Below, piece after piece: positions 11,577-24,896 of a DNA stretch of 64,000 nt (positions within the stretch are counted from its first letter, which is position 1; each line of letters starts with the position of its first letter). The stretch is from Azadirachta indica. Lineage: Eukaryota; Streptophyta; Magnoliopsida; Sapindales; Meliaceae. The DNA lies in the NCBI GenBank assembly GCA_022749755.1, contig CM040447.1, positions 12,456,087-12,520,086 on the forward strand, written 5' to 3'. The notes below the pieces were generated by a model. That model saw nothing but the letters and a program-made list of their open reading frames with translations, had not been told where the DNA came from and made no database searches. Position numbers and translations under genes: made by a program.

Positions 11577-14500
11577 TTAAAACAACAGAAACCACTTACG
11601 GCGCCTAACAGAAGAAGCTGGAGAGGTTTTGCTGGGAGTTACAGTAATTCTGTCCGCATTAGTAGCAACCCATTTACTGAAGTCAGGTGAAGAAACAAGA
11701 TCTTCTACTGCTCTTTTTGTTGAGTCCCTGGTGAATTTTTGCCATTCTTCTTTTGAGAATTTTCTTCTTTCAGGAGTGTTATGAAAAGCAGAAGGGTAAA
11801 TCTCTGAATCTGACAGCTCTCTAGGTGAAGACCTGGTAATACCTGGAGTGACAACCATCATGCACAAAGAGTACATGTAGTAGTCAACATGGTAAAATCC
11901 TCACTCTTATAGTGCTATTTAGGGAGAAAAAGAAAATCAAATGCATGCAACAACCTTGCTTTGAAGAATTGCATGAAGTCAGAGAGAAGCGCTTAGATGA
12001 ACTTTGGACAAACTTAATTTCGTCAGGACTCTTATACATATATTCGTCATAAGAATCTTTAAATGGTGATAAATCAGGAACCTGAGAGTGCCTCCAGTAA
12101 TTCTTCACTAATTTGAACAACTTCCTGCAGAAGGTATACCATGAATATTATGTTTCCCCGGCAGTCAAAAAGCACTAGCACTGGAAATAAAAATTGCAAA
12201 TGAATAGAAAAATGTGTAATTATAACTACAGAAAATTTGAAACATGTGCCCAAGGTTCTGCAGCACAAAGCTAATTAATTACTCAAAAGTATTGTTCAAA
12301 GAAAATATCATTTTTACTATTCTTTTAATGTCAAAATAAAGCTAAAAGAAGTTTCAGAGATATCTAACATCAGACAGAATTTCTGCTGAAAGATATACCA
12401 GGGCTCTAGAAAGCAATCTTGGTGATAAAAGCATATAAATGAGCACTGTATTAGGATAAATACACTTACTTGAAAGCACGACGCAAGAATCGCAATCTAG
12501 TGAGTTTCCTTAATATTGACGAGACAAATATTCCAGATATTAAAGCTTCAGCTGCCAATAGTGGGTCCAGTGAACTCTGGAACAACAAATACTTGATTCA
12601 ATTTGTAGACAAGGAAATCCGTGCGTCATTCCATGCATCAACAGAAAAGAGAGAATAATAACTGGAGGAAAAGCAACCTGAAGAATCATGATGACTGCCA
12701 AAATGCGGATGGACCATGCAACAAAATTAGATGTGCTTATATCAATTGATCCATCTTCTGTAAGGACAAGTTTGTGAACAACCCAGAAGCCCAACCATGC
12801 TCCAGCCAGAACAACAAAAGCCACCAGAAAGATTGCCAACTGCAGTTTATAATTTGAAAGCAATTTAGTTTTGACAGGATGTAACGTTTCGAATATCATT
12901 ATCAGTCACTACATACAATCTCAAGCAAACCAATTAGAACAAGTGTATATGCAATTTATCTGCAGAAACTATAGCCATGAGCAAATTTAAGTGAAGCAGC
13001 AAGATAACAGCAAATGCGTACTCCATTGTAAACAAACAAAGTGAACAATTGAGAAATTGGTAGACAATCAGAAAGGAAGAAATCATACATACTATTATCA
13101 TCATCAGAAACAACAGAAATAGGAAGTGACAGAAACAAATAAGAATTAGAAAAGCGTGTGAATCTAGGTTATATTGAAAATGAAGGATTTACCAAGATTA
13201 TTAGACACATGTACCATGGTGCTATTATAGAACACATTCCAAAAGATGTCTCATGGAAAATAGAAGAGACAAGCAAGGAAAAACCATTATTTCTGCTTGA
13301 GCTTTATGATACACCTTAATCCTGCAAGATAAGGGAAAAACTTCCACAGAACAGGCAAAGCATACGTATATAAGATGGCAGTATGGCCCTAAATAAATTT
13401 TGATCGTTTCCTTGACACTATGGATCATTGTCTGTTACACTGTACACACTATGCGTCACTGTTTATTACAATATACTGACTGTATACAGTTCCCTAACCC
13501 GAAAGAAACTCCACTCCAACAAAGAATAGATCTGATAATGGATTTCTAGCCATTCACTCCAAGTTAATCACTAGGAGTTTAGATGGTAGCTCTAATTTGT
13601 GTAGATAACCCTACCAACTCTATCTAGGCTGAATAGAAATGTAAATAGAAGATTTTATTTAAGTAAACCTATCTAAAGATAAAATTCTAATGGAGTTCCA
13701 TGTAGTAGCTTCTAATATAACATACTAGTGAAATTGCATAGAGCCTGAATGTGAACCATACTGTGGTCCACCAATCACTTGTGACCATATACTAATGAGA
13801 GACAATACTCCCTTTGACATGACCACGGTATTCAGTTACAAGAATATAGGGGAACAATCATAGAATTATCCTCAGCATCAGCGAGTTAATACAAAAACTA
13901 TAATCAACATCTATAGAAGACAACTTTGCCTTATTCAAGTTATCTCTAAGAGCTAACTCTTAAGAGAAATATATAAAAGACAACTTACAGGATTGTACAA
14001 GTCTTCGCCAATTCCAATTTCTGTAAGTATTGAACGAAACAGCCCTGATAAATAGCGCAGCAGAAATGATCCCAAACCAATCTGGCAAAAGAAAGATTTT
14101 AGACATAATCTATCAAAAATAAAATTAAAGAACCAAACAGACAAGCCGATACTCACAAGAGATGAGTAAATAAATATTGCAAGTGAGCTCTTTCGGCCAG
14201 TTGGGAGAAGTTTCATTCCCTGTCAATAACCCACATAACCGATTTTAGCCCAACTAAAATGTCCAATTTAACCAGAAAAAGAAATCCCCGATTAGATATC
14301 AGAATAAGACATCAAGTCAAAGTAAATTAGATTGTCCACTAGAACTAGAGGCAAGAATCCTTGAACTAGTGGAATAAACTTCAACCCCTTAATAGTGCAC
14401 ATTAATCGTGGTAACAGCACAGATATATACCATCTGGCAGGAAACACCTCAACATATAATGAAGTTACAAATAAAGTATTACACTATAAGAAAAGCATAT

Positions 14501-16394
14501 TTAAAGTTTTAAACCTGAACTGTAATGAAGTTAGAAGGTTACATAAATCATAAAGCCTCATCCTCCATTGATAACCATACATGTGCAAGACAAGGACGAG
14601 CAATTTGCAACAAGAAGAAGATTGCCACAATTTAAAAGCAGAAACAGACCATAACAAACAAAAGTGGCATGTAAAACATTATTCAGAAAATGACTCTTTT
14701 ATTCCAAGTTCAGTGCTGCTGCTACCAAAATTACTGTTATTACTAAGTAGAAAGATTTCAAAGTTGGACAAAAAGAAATATCAAATATGGGCGACATAAA
14801 AAAGAACAAAGAAGAAAATCAACATAGAATAAAAACAGTGTGAACAAGTCCACATCTACATAAATATCCTATATTCATTGGGTATAATTTAGCAATAAAC
14901 AAAAGATAAGGCTTTTTGGTAAACTCAATTTATGTCAACAGTGCCTGAGGATTAAAATAACATACAAATATAAACAAAATCAAATAATGGAACTTTGAAA
15001 AACTATACCTGAAAAAGGACCATTAATATAACAAGGACGACCCCAACTGCCATTGCGCTGCCGTAGTAGAAAACCAATGACTTGCTCAGAGTAGATGCCA
15101 AACTCATCAAAATGATGCCCAAAATCAAAAATACAATACGATACAAGAAAAATTCTGCAAAGGTAAGAAAAGAATAGATAGACAGGTGATTAATGTCAAA
15201 CATAAAGCAAGAGAGACAAGTATTCACCACAATGTTCTGGAAAAAGCTTACCTTCTTCAATAGAAACCTCTAGTGGATCTAGAGATGAAGTGACACTCCT
15301 TATATCTAAGATTTTATGGTCAAAAGGTGACATTGATTGCACCCATGAACCCTTGGAAACTTTCTCCCAACAGCCTTGAGAGCACATTCCCACCCCAAGA
15401 GATGCATTCCTGCAAAGGAAACACAAACAAAAAGATAACATTGAAACCATATGCTTAGACAGTCATTGGTAATCAAACTCAGCAAAGCTTTAACTACAAC
15501 AACTTGAGAATAACAATAAGAAGACTTATTTGATAATGTGCAAAAATAAAAATTTGATGTGTATATTGGCTTACAGACTTTTCTCATCAAGGGTCCTACA
15601 ACACCAACAAAATCAAATAATAACACAAAGCTCATAAAAGTTACAGTTTGCAGGTATAAGAGTCACTCAATACAATTACTCACCTATGGAAGCAAACCTC
15701 AACATTTGGCCGGCGCAAGCTTGAACTATTTTGCAAAACTTTCACCTTCATTGTATGAGCAAACTTTCTCAAATCCCTCAGCCTCGAAAATCCATGAATG
15801 CTTACTCTTTCACAAAAAACTTTAGTCCCCGGCTTTAAACCGGGAGAATTCTCCACTACCAAGCCAGGAGACAGCTGCAATGTAGTAGATTGACCAATAA
15901 CTGCAGAAACCAAAAAGATAAAAGCCTATACATAACCAGCATGTAGAAACTTTTACTTGCACCCACGACATTGTTTACTAACGTTGCTAAGACAGCAATC
16001 CTTTTAGTGGCTAAGTTAAGAAAAAAGAGACCAACTTACAGCCTTTAGTAATTAACAATGTATATATTGCTATATTAGCTCAACTTTAATCTTCTCGGGT
16101 ACAAAATATTAGAAAAACATAAACTTTTGCCTGTTTATCCCACTAACTTTCTTAAACTTTCATACTACCCAAACACAACCCAAATAAATCCCAATGCAAA
16201 AAAATGATACCCTAGACTTCAGAATTCAGTATCATTATAAACTCACAGTGACACAAAAGAGAAAGACAAAAGAAAGAAGAGACAATACCCAAGAAGCGTT
16301 CATCGGCGCAGACCACGGGATAAGAAATTGAGAATGCGACGTAAAGGATCAAAAGTACACAATTGGAGCCCCGAATCGTTTTCGCGGTACCCAT
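11577..16394 (-). CDS. NEMP-family nuclear envelope integral membrane protein (DUF2215)
   Basis: Ten exons whose borders obey GT-AG and keep phase: 16394-16289, 15900-15684, 15409-15252, 15154-15009, 14219-14157, 14081-13989, 12839-12678, 12576-12470, 12124-11955 and 11842-11577, giving about 495 residues. Residues 1-30 are a signal peptide. A lumenal beta-rich region with 'LSPGLVVENSPGLKPG' follows, and exons 4-8 encode a cluster of hydrophobic membrane segments ('IVFLILGIILMSLAS', 'GSAMAVGVVLVILMV', 'LAIFLVAFVVLAGAWLGFWV', 'LAAEALISGIFVSSI'). The C-terminal part is soluble and charged ('RRKFSKEEWQKFTRDSTKRA'). NEMP/TMEM194 proteins sit in the inner nuclear membrane; animal members stiffen the envelope, while the plant role is less defined. 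The ATG at 16394 is the first in frame and gives the signal peptide. The exact last exon is uncertain because a GT donor precedes the stop. Confidence 0.88.
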
Positions 16395-19265
16395 GGATAG
16401 GACTAGGACAGGCGCGAGTTTGAAAATACGAAGTGAAGGAGAGGGTATTTCTGCTATTTCCTGAGTCGGTGATTTGGGCTAAGTTAAGCAAAGACCGCTG
16501 CGTATTTTTGGGCTTTAGGTGGCCCAATCAAGCCCAATCCTCAACCGTTGGTTGCAGTTACTAGTAGTTACCATACTAGAGTATCTGAAAAGCATTAAAA
16601 AACTACCTTTTACACTTGCATCTTCTGTTTTATTTCCTCTTTTTCTTCTTTTACTTGGCCGTCTAGTTGTCTTTGAATGACCTATCATCTATTGGTCCTT
16701 ATTTCATCCTTTAGGCTGTTCCCGTAGAAGGAGATTTGTGTCTTCTTGAGAATTCCCTTCGTCTTCTACAAATCTTTCCTGCGGTGAATTTTTTTTATAT
16801 TAGATCATATTTCTTTCCTCCAGTTAAACTCTAATTCGTGTCTTTAATCTTTGCATAACTTGCATATTTTGTTTCTCAAATGCTACGTGTAGGCCTCCTT
16901 TCCATTAACCTCCTCTTTCATTCTCCAATCATTTTGTTCTTGACTCTCTCCCTTTTATTTGTCAGTCTCCTTGGGCACTTCATTACTCTTTGGGTCATTT
17001 TTAGGTGTCCTTTTAAAATTTGGGCCTCAAAAAATTAACCCAAATAATTTGAAAACTGATTAATAATAATAATAATAGTTATCGATTCAAGTATTTCTCC
17101 TGCATTTTAGGACTTAAATAGCTAAAAGTGACTATAGTTTTCGTAATTTGTCCTTTCAAGACAAAGAAAAGCAAAATTTGAAATTTAAAAAAAAAAAAAA
17201 AAAAAAAGTCTACAAAAGTGGGCTGTGACTCTGATTACTAAAGAAAAGCACCAAAATTTTCAGGAATATATATATAAATATATAGAAAATTAATCAAAAT
17301 GTCTCAAATTTTGAATAAATTTTCAACAATATATACTATTTAAAGTTTGTTACAAAAATGACCCACTAAAACTTTTTAGACGAAAATACCCCTGATAAAA
17401 GCATATGTTAGTTATATTTGAAAATTTTTATGAGGGTATTTTAGTCCAATCGGATTATTTTTTATATAAGTTTTGAATAGTAATTATTTGAGAAAATTGA
17501 ATCCCAATTTTGATTACTCTCTCTCTATATATATATATATATTGGCTTTCGCATACAAGTAGGTAGCATTTAAAATAAAGTGACGAGTGAGTAGCAATTG
17601 CATTTAACACGTTTCTTTAGCTAAAAATGAAGTGTACTCATTTTAAAGGTGGGTTGTCTACGGCCGCCTTCAAGATACAAATTAAATTAACCAACTAGAG
17701 TCTTAGTGTTAGTAAGCTTATCCATACCAATATCATAAAATGTTGTATAGAAGTCATCTCTTTCTTTTCCTCTGCCGATTCGACTCATAATAACAACATA
17801 TATTTTGCGTTATTATTTCTTTAATATGAACATCGATCCAATCAAATGTTATAGTCAAACCTTATCCTTCGTCTTACTTTTATGGGTCTAATATCAATGG
17901 GGGAGGAGACTCTGCAATTTTAAGCCACACGTGGTGATGGTGGCCGACCATACTTTTCAACTCTGTTACTGCATTTATTTATTTGAACAAAATCGAATAT
18001 CCCTTGTAGATTTTCTATTTGACAGCTGATATATATAGACAATTCCCACCAAACAATTCCAAGATTTGAGATCGATCCATCAATTGAATTTAAAGGTGAG
18101 GAATTCTTTCATCAAAAGAAAGAAAAGTGGTGTATAATTGATCAATTATTCAATGAATACGTTGTTTATATTTTAAAAGGAACTCAGTGGGGATACCACT
18201 AATCAAAATCAGAAAATATCAAAGTGGACATATATATATATATATATTATATATATACAACGAACGAAATGATACATTCGTCGGGTGAACACCATTCAAG
18301 ACCAGCTATTCTCAACAATACTTTCCAAATTTAATTCGATAGCAAGATAATCAGAGGCTGTAGAAAGTCTCAGTTATCGTGATCAAATGGATGGCAAACG
18401 ATGAACTTGACAAGATGAAATGAATAAAGCAAAGACGTTCATGTATGAGAGCAGCAACGTAAGCTTGCGAAAAGGTGATGTGTGTACATGTATGCATGGT
18501 CCCGCGGCCCCATTCTTGTAATTAATTCAATCCATCATCATTTAATTCCTTTCCTATAATTGAAAGCTGCAAGGTTTCTGCTATCTCCTCTTTTCAGCAT
18601 CCTGCAAATTGATGGTAATAAACACCGTAGCAAATCTTTGACGCAATCGATTAAAACCCTGATTGAGAGGCTCACTTCCTTTCTAGCAAAACTACATATC
18701 AATTTCTTAAGTAGCTCCATTAATGAAATTTTGGCATTTCAATATGGGTATTTAATCGACGGAATTATGTAGTTAGATTGAAACAATTAACGGTTATTCA
18801 GAATGTATCAATCTCTACAGTGACCACTTTTTTTTTAGCACTTCGGAAATCTTATCAGTTGAATAAAATAATGCCCATAAATTAACACTTTTTAATTTAA
18901 TCTAATAAAATAAAAACAAGTCGTGGTAACGACAAAGCAATTTCATGTTAAGTGCTAGTAAAGATAGTCAGTGGTGGATGATTACAATTACCTAGCAAAG
19001 TGGCCTTATATTAATATGTTATACTACGTCTAACAGAAAAACCCTAAACAAAGACTAGTGCAAACTGAAAATATAACATCATACAAGTCTGGAAAGAAAA
19101 ATTATTTAAAGAGAAGAATAAAAAGGTATTGGGAAGAGTGAAAGCATGGAGCTTAGTGTTCTCCTTTTTTGTCGTTTTTTTTTGGTCAGAAGAGAATGAC
19201 AGAGAACTAGGGTGCTGAGCTAAGAACTTGGCGTGGGAAGTGAATAGTAGTGCATGCTGTAATTT
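16395..19265. other. Intergenic DNA between NEMP and PADRE genes
   Basis: No convincing gene is seen; short open frames near 18538-18772 lack family features. The stretch holds the NEMP promoter (immediately above 16394), a run of more than 20 A near 17188-17208, a CT/AT microsatellite near 17518-17542 and a TA microsatellite near 18230-18257. Confidence 0.6.
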
Positions 19266-21106
19266 TCAAGTTCCAATCTCTGCAATGCTCTGTAAGGCTG
19301 GCCTCCATTGCCCACCACCGCCATTTCCATAATGATGCCTTCCCCCGCCTTTGCTGCTGCTGCTCCCTATATTGCTTCTTCCTAGTCGGTGACCCTCCTG
19401 CAAGGAGATTTCAAAAAGAAACATACACATTCCTTTCAACATGAGACAATGGCAACACAATTCTACCCAATACATGATGAAACCACAGCCTTAGTATGTA
19501 TTTAACTTGAGTTTTATTAATTAACTTCATTCAGCAATTTTCAACTATTTTGTGCATATATACACATATATAAATACAAAAAGTCCAATCTTTTGGTTTT
19601 GGCTCTTTGATCTAGAAAAAGCCTTTCATAAAGTTTTGTTGTCCGCATTTGCATCTCATCCAGACAAGTTCAGACCCACTTCACCTTAATTAAATTGAAT
19701 GATAAGATTATCAAGATTTAGTTTTATAATCTCTAGTATTCTGATTATTGATATAAACCCTCACGATTAATTGTTGCATGGGTATTTAAAATAACTAAGA
19801 TGTTATGTGTCAAGCCTCTAATAAGTTTTAATTAAGTTATTATATATGTTTAATGGCATTAAAATCTTGAACTATCCTCATTTATTGATTGATTAGTTAT
19901 TGCATAGAGCAAAGTTTCATAAAAATTCGGCCAACTAGTTAAATATTAAAGATACATAATTCAATCTAACACACGAAAGGACATATGCTATCATACGTTT
20001 ATCAACTAAACCACAGAATATAAACAATATGTTTTAGCTAGATGAATGATATTTCAAGTTTCAACCATAGAATATGATTAAATTAGTAATCACTTAAGAC
20101 TAATATAGTTGTTAAGGACCAGAACTTGTCATTAAACCCATATTAATTTGGTTTGCCGAGAAGATATTTAACATTAGAAGACAATATATTACCTTAAAAA
20201 GCTTGCCTCGAGATCCGTAGTTCTAATAAAGTTCAAATGATAATATTTTGAATTTTTCTAACCGCAGTTACAGTTCTTAAATAATGTAATCTCTTCATTA
20301 ATGTAATCTCTCTGGACTATAAAGATGGTTTACGGGTTGAAATGTGAAGAAAAAGAAGATACCCCTGTCCCTATTTGTTAAAGAATTCAGAAAGGAGGGA
20401 CCCGAAGCTCTTGTTTTGCCTCAATCTCAGCACTAAATTCACACTCTCTCAAAAACTGAGCCTCCCAAAATTTTTATATGCAGTAGCAATACTATTTTCC
20501 CTGTGACTTAATTAGCACACAGTACTGACATGTTTCATAATTTCTCCAATGAATATTATTAGGTTTTACGGTCCATCTTTCACGTACCTTAACATAACTG
20601 CAGTTCTCAGATTTTGAGTTCGGGTTCGGGTTTGGATTCGGATTACCAGAGTCGTCTTTGTTCTTAATGTCTATTTCAAGCCCTCTCTCCTTCAGCAATC
20701 TCCCTAGTTTCATGCACTTCTTTGCAGCAAACTCCTTCAAAACATCTGCACGTTAAATCAACCCAAAAGGTCAAAATCAATAAAGGAAAACAACTGTACT
20801 AATATTTGAGTTCAACCTAATTATTACGGGCAAGTGATGTCGGCTGGGTACTGTTACCTTCAAAACTGATAAGGCGATAAGCCTTGCCTATTAACAAAGT
20901 ATCATCAGGCCTTAAGAGCCTGAGCTGCTTCAATGGAGTGCCATTCTCCGACTTCAAGTGGGTGAAGTCACCACAAGTGCTACATAATTTCCTGGATTTG
21001 AGTTCATAATCTCATTAGCGCGGACAGACCAATAAATCCTCTCGATCTTGTTCCCCGGATGTTGAATGATCACCGTTGCTGCCTCTGCCGCTTGACAGTT
21101 CCCCAT
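19266..21106 (-). pseudogene. PADRE (DUF4228) protein gene with two single-base losses
   Basis: Three exons: 21106-20859, 20745-20588 and 19397-19266. The start MGNCQAAEAATVIIQHPG, the block 'LRLLRPDDTLLIGKA', 'YRLISFEDVLKEFAAKKC' and the end 'WRPALQSIAEIGT' mark the plant PADRE/DUF4228 family. These are small, N-terminally myristoylation-prone proteins, many induced by stress and pathogens. Exon 1 cannot be read in one frame. After 'VALVVTSPT' a TGA appears at 20956, and the family sequence resumes one base out. At 20881/20880 a second base is missing between 'GKA' and 'YRL'. With both bases counted, the exon 1/2 splice phase becomes correct, so two independent 1-base losses are implied. The choice is between a recent pseudogene and base-calling errors, because all splice sites and the rest of the frame are intact. 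Confidence 0.82.
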
Positions 21107-24100
21107 CTCACCACACCAATACAACGCAGCGCAACGCTCTTGCTCTAAGTGAACGTTTTGTGTAAGCAAGCAAGCAACTGAGAGATGTTGTGATATATCA
21201 AAGTGGCGATTAATGACTATGCAGAGCCCCTGACGCCCTTCACGTTCATCGATATGTCGCAAGAATCCATGGACTTTGACAAAAGATCACCAGTAATCGA
21301 GAAAAAGAACTAAAACAGCTAGTGATCACAGATTTTTCTCACTTCAATGAGCTACACACGTTACTAAAACCAAAGCTAGCTATGCACTATATTGAGAGTA
21401 GTATGGCTAATGACAATATTTGGCTTAAAGGTGAAACAAATTAAAGAAAGAAAATAGAATAGATGTGGGTTGTTTGGAGGAATGATGGAAGAATGTTTAG
21501 GATATATCTTATATGGGAAGCGTAATCTGTATGGGAAGGGAACTGGTGTTGGTGTAGTTGTTGATGTGATATTGTAATGGAGACGTGTTAGATCTGCAAA
21601 GTGAGAAACCACTTGGTGTTGCGTCTAACAGCAAAGCAAAGAGCGTGGGGTGGGTCTCAGTCCGTCTGGTTTCCTTCTTTTTATTAAATGATCTGAACTA
21701 TATGGTTGGTTGGTGTTATTTAAGGACTGAATTTCTCTTAATACATGGATTTGTCTAGTGTTTTCTCGAGCTTCCAGGACTTCCGATGTTCGGAATTACA
21801 TTGTAGTAAAATTCCTCCTACATAACTCATAAACAATAAGGCTAGAAATTTACTTTAAAAAAGGAAAAATCAGAAACCTAAACACTAAGTACAGTAAGTA
21901 GTGGGGGTCTCTGCTGAACTAATGGTCCCAATTTCTCACATGGTGGGTTTACTGTTGTTTTTTTCGTTAAAAAAAAAAAAATTAACTTCAAGAAATAGGT
22001 CAGTCACAGAAGTGGACAATTAAATCTGGGATGTGACAAAAGCATGGAAGATTCGACAGCTATAGAACTAAGCTTAACATCTCTGTCCCTTAATTTTTCC
22101 TTGCTTGTTTTCACCTCCGTAAACTGATTTCACCCCTTCATTGTTTATTTATTTATTTATTTACTTTTGTTTGTTGGTATGCTTACTTTCTAAATAATTT
22201 CTTTTCTTTAATATTTGTTTTAAAGAGAAATATCTTTTGTATTTGCTGGTGGGATTACTTTCAAAACTGCCTACTTCTTTTAAGAAAATTTTGACGCTTT
22301 ATTCTTAAGTTGATTTGACATGATGATTATCTTAATTTAAATGGCTAATAAAAGTAAATGATATTGTGATTCTCAACTAATTTTTTTTTTCTTTTATCAT
22401 ATATGTTACACAATTTAATGTCAATAATAAATTATAAGATGACTAATATTACAATATTTAGCACAATATTAGAAATATCATTATATAATAATAGTAAATT
22501 CCTAAATCATATGTAATATGATCGGTCAAGTTGTCCCATTAGAAGTACAAATAAAAGAATACGATACAAATAGATTTGATGTGTACAAAATGTAAAACCA
22601 AGATAACAAATTATTAAAATAAATAGGCAGTAAAATGTTATAAAATAATTAAGATAATTGAAGACACTTGAATCTGAAAACAAGATTTTAGTTTTGACAT
22701 CATAGTACATTAAGACTAGAACGAAGAGATAATCTTATAATTTGATGTGATCATATATATATATATATATATATTATAATTTGATGTGATTATATATATA
22801 TATTATGTCGATTAAAAAAAATCTAAATTTGAAAAATTTATTTGCCACCGACTAAAAAATTGATGAATTTTTTTAAAAAAGAAAAATAAATATGAACGGG
22901 TTACTTTACTTTTTTAAAAAGATAGTGACATATTTATTGAATTAATGCAACTTATGTCTACAAAGCCTTCAACATTAAAAGTTGATGTGGCAAATAACAA
23001 AGAATACATTATAGTTTCTGAAAGTTGCTGATAATCAAATCACAAGTACTCTCTTGTTTCCTATTTCAGTTTGGTCAAGTTAGTTACACATCAAGCTACA
23101 CGAAAGGAGAAATGGCTCCTTTATATGTTTTGCTTCAATAACATAATTAACTGAAATGAAAGGCTACCTAGCAACTGTAATTAATGACATCAATAAAATG
23201 CCGTGGAATTTATGTTAATGTAATGTACTTTTCAAGCATGGAACTGAAATTCCGTGGTGAAATTTTAACGAAAAATAAAACTAAGTTAGGCAAGAGAGTT
23301 AGGCTAATTAACAACCACAAACATGTGTTTGTCGATGGTGAGGAGAATTTTGCATTAATTTAATAACAATAGGTTAAGATTGCTGCTCAAAAAGGGTCTT
23401 GTTATTGTAGGAGGAGGAGGGTAAACGGTGAGTACAAAACATTATATATAATGAAATTTTACCGAATTAATTATGTGTTGCTATCACAATCACAATCCGA
23501 ACATCAACATGCTTGTTTGTTGCATTGTCTTCGTTGCTTTCACCACTGCCAAAGTTTTCAAATCATCGATTACACTACCACTCCACTTGTTCCATTAATT
23601 GGTGTTAATTAGGTGATACATCAGTTTTAACAAAGTTGTGGGATTCAATATGGTATACGATATTACTAGTTGAACGCGATGTGAAAATTGGTCATCTATC
23701 TTTAAAGACGAGATCTTGGATTCGTAAAAGAATAATTCGGTCAATATTTCATTTAACTTATGCCATTGCAGTTCTTCATTTTGCATTTTGAGTGTGATTT
23801 GAATAATCATGCATAGTAGCTTCGAGCCCACCTCATCGCCTATGGCAAGCAAACAAACAAACATTTTCTCAATCTCTTCCCCTCAACCCTAATTCTTTGC
23901 CTCGGGGTTGAAAGCCCAAATTTCGTTGCTCTTGGATCACAAATATTATGCCCATTATACTTATTCTCCATAGTTGGCCCATAATCTTATTGCTAGTAAA
24001 TCAAAATCCAACAAAATTACGGATCGTAGCAGGGGCAACATGGTAAAAATGAACTGGATTAATGTACTGACATTGAAGCCTTTGTTTCTTACGAATATTC

Positions 24101-24896
24101 AATCCTAATCCAATCTTCAGAAAATGTTGGAAAACCATACAACTGCATCCAACTTGTTTGATATTTTGCTGGGAAAGTTGCTATAACAATTCCGACCAAC
24201 CGTAGTAACGACAACTTGACAACTATACATACTATACGGCCTGAAATTCTGCAAAAGACAAAAGACTTGAAATGAAATCAGAAGTGAACAAGTTTTTATA
24301 TACATATAAGATCTGTATGCACATGATTTCCGCTGTACATTCAGGCATCGCTTAGTTATTAGTATTATTTTGGAATCAATTTTCTTTTCCTTTCACACTC
24401 GAAACCCCCAAATATTTTTTCTTATTGTTATTTGTATCCGGTAACTCAAGTTTTTTATTGCTTTAACATTTCGGATCATGATTTCAACGGAGAAAGTTAC
24501 ATATATATATATCTGTTTAACTGAAGTACAATCATTAAACAAAGAACTAATTCAGAATTCCAGATAGATTTGCAGGGAACTATTTAATAACAATGCGGTA
24601 CAAAACAAATCCTGAATAGAACTAATCCTCCCTTCCCGCATCTCAGGATTGGCCCATTTAGCTTTTGGCTTTTGTGCAACGAAGTTTCATGCAAAATTCT
24701 CCAGGCCCCACTCACATCCTGCCACATCATCTCTTGACTAAATCAAGATTTGACTTAACTAAGCTCTACTGCAAAACAGACACTTTCACCACTGCATAAG
24801 AATCCTGAACTTTCTTGTGGGATGATATTATTTAGCTACCATTAGATTTTAGCTTACTATCACCTTCTTCACATTTCCACCACTGCATAAAACTCT
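21107..24896. other. Intergenic DNA between PADRE and cyclin genes
   Basis: No gene is supported. A minus-strand open frame at 23595-23864 (89 residues) resembles no family I recognise. Present are a TTTA run near 22145-22163, and two AT microsatellites (about 22753-22773 and 22791-22802), each preceded by the same 'aatttgatgtgat' sequence, making an imperfect duplication at 22738-22805. The promoter of the cyclin gene must lie just below 24896. Confidence 0.6.

Noticed and set aside
18538..18772. Overlapping open frames on both strands near 18.6 kb
   Set aside because: Short, without family features or splice support.
23595..23864. 89-residue minus-strand open frame
   Set aside because: No recognisable family features, no splice context, and surrounding AT-rich intergenic DNA; most likely chance.
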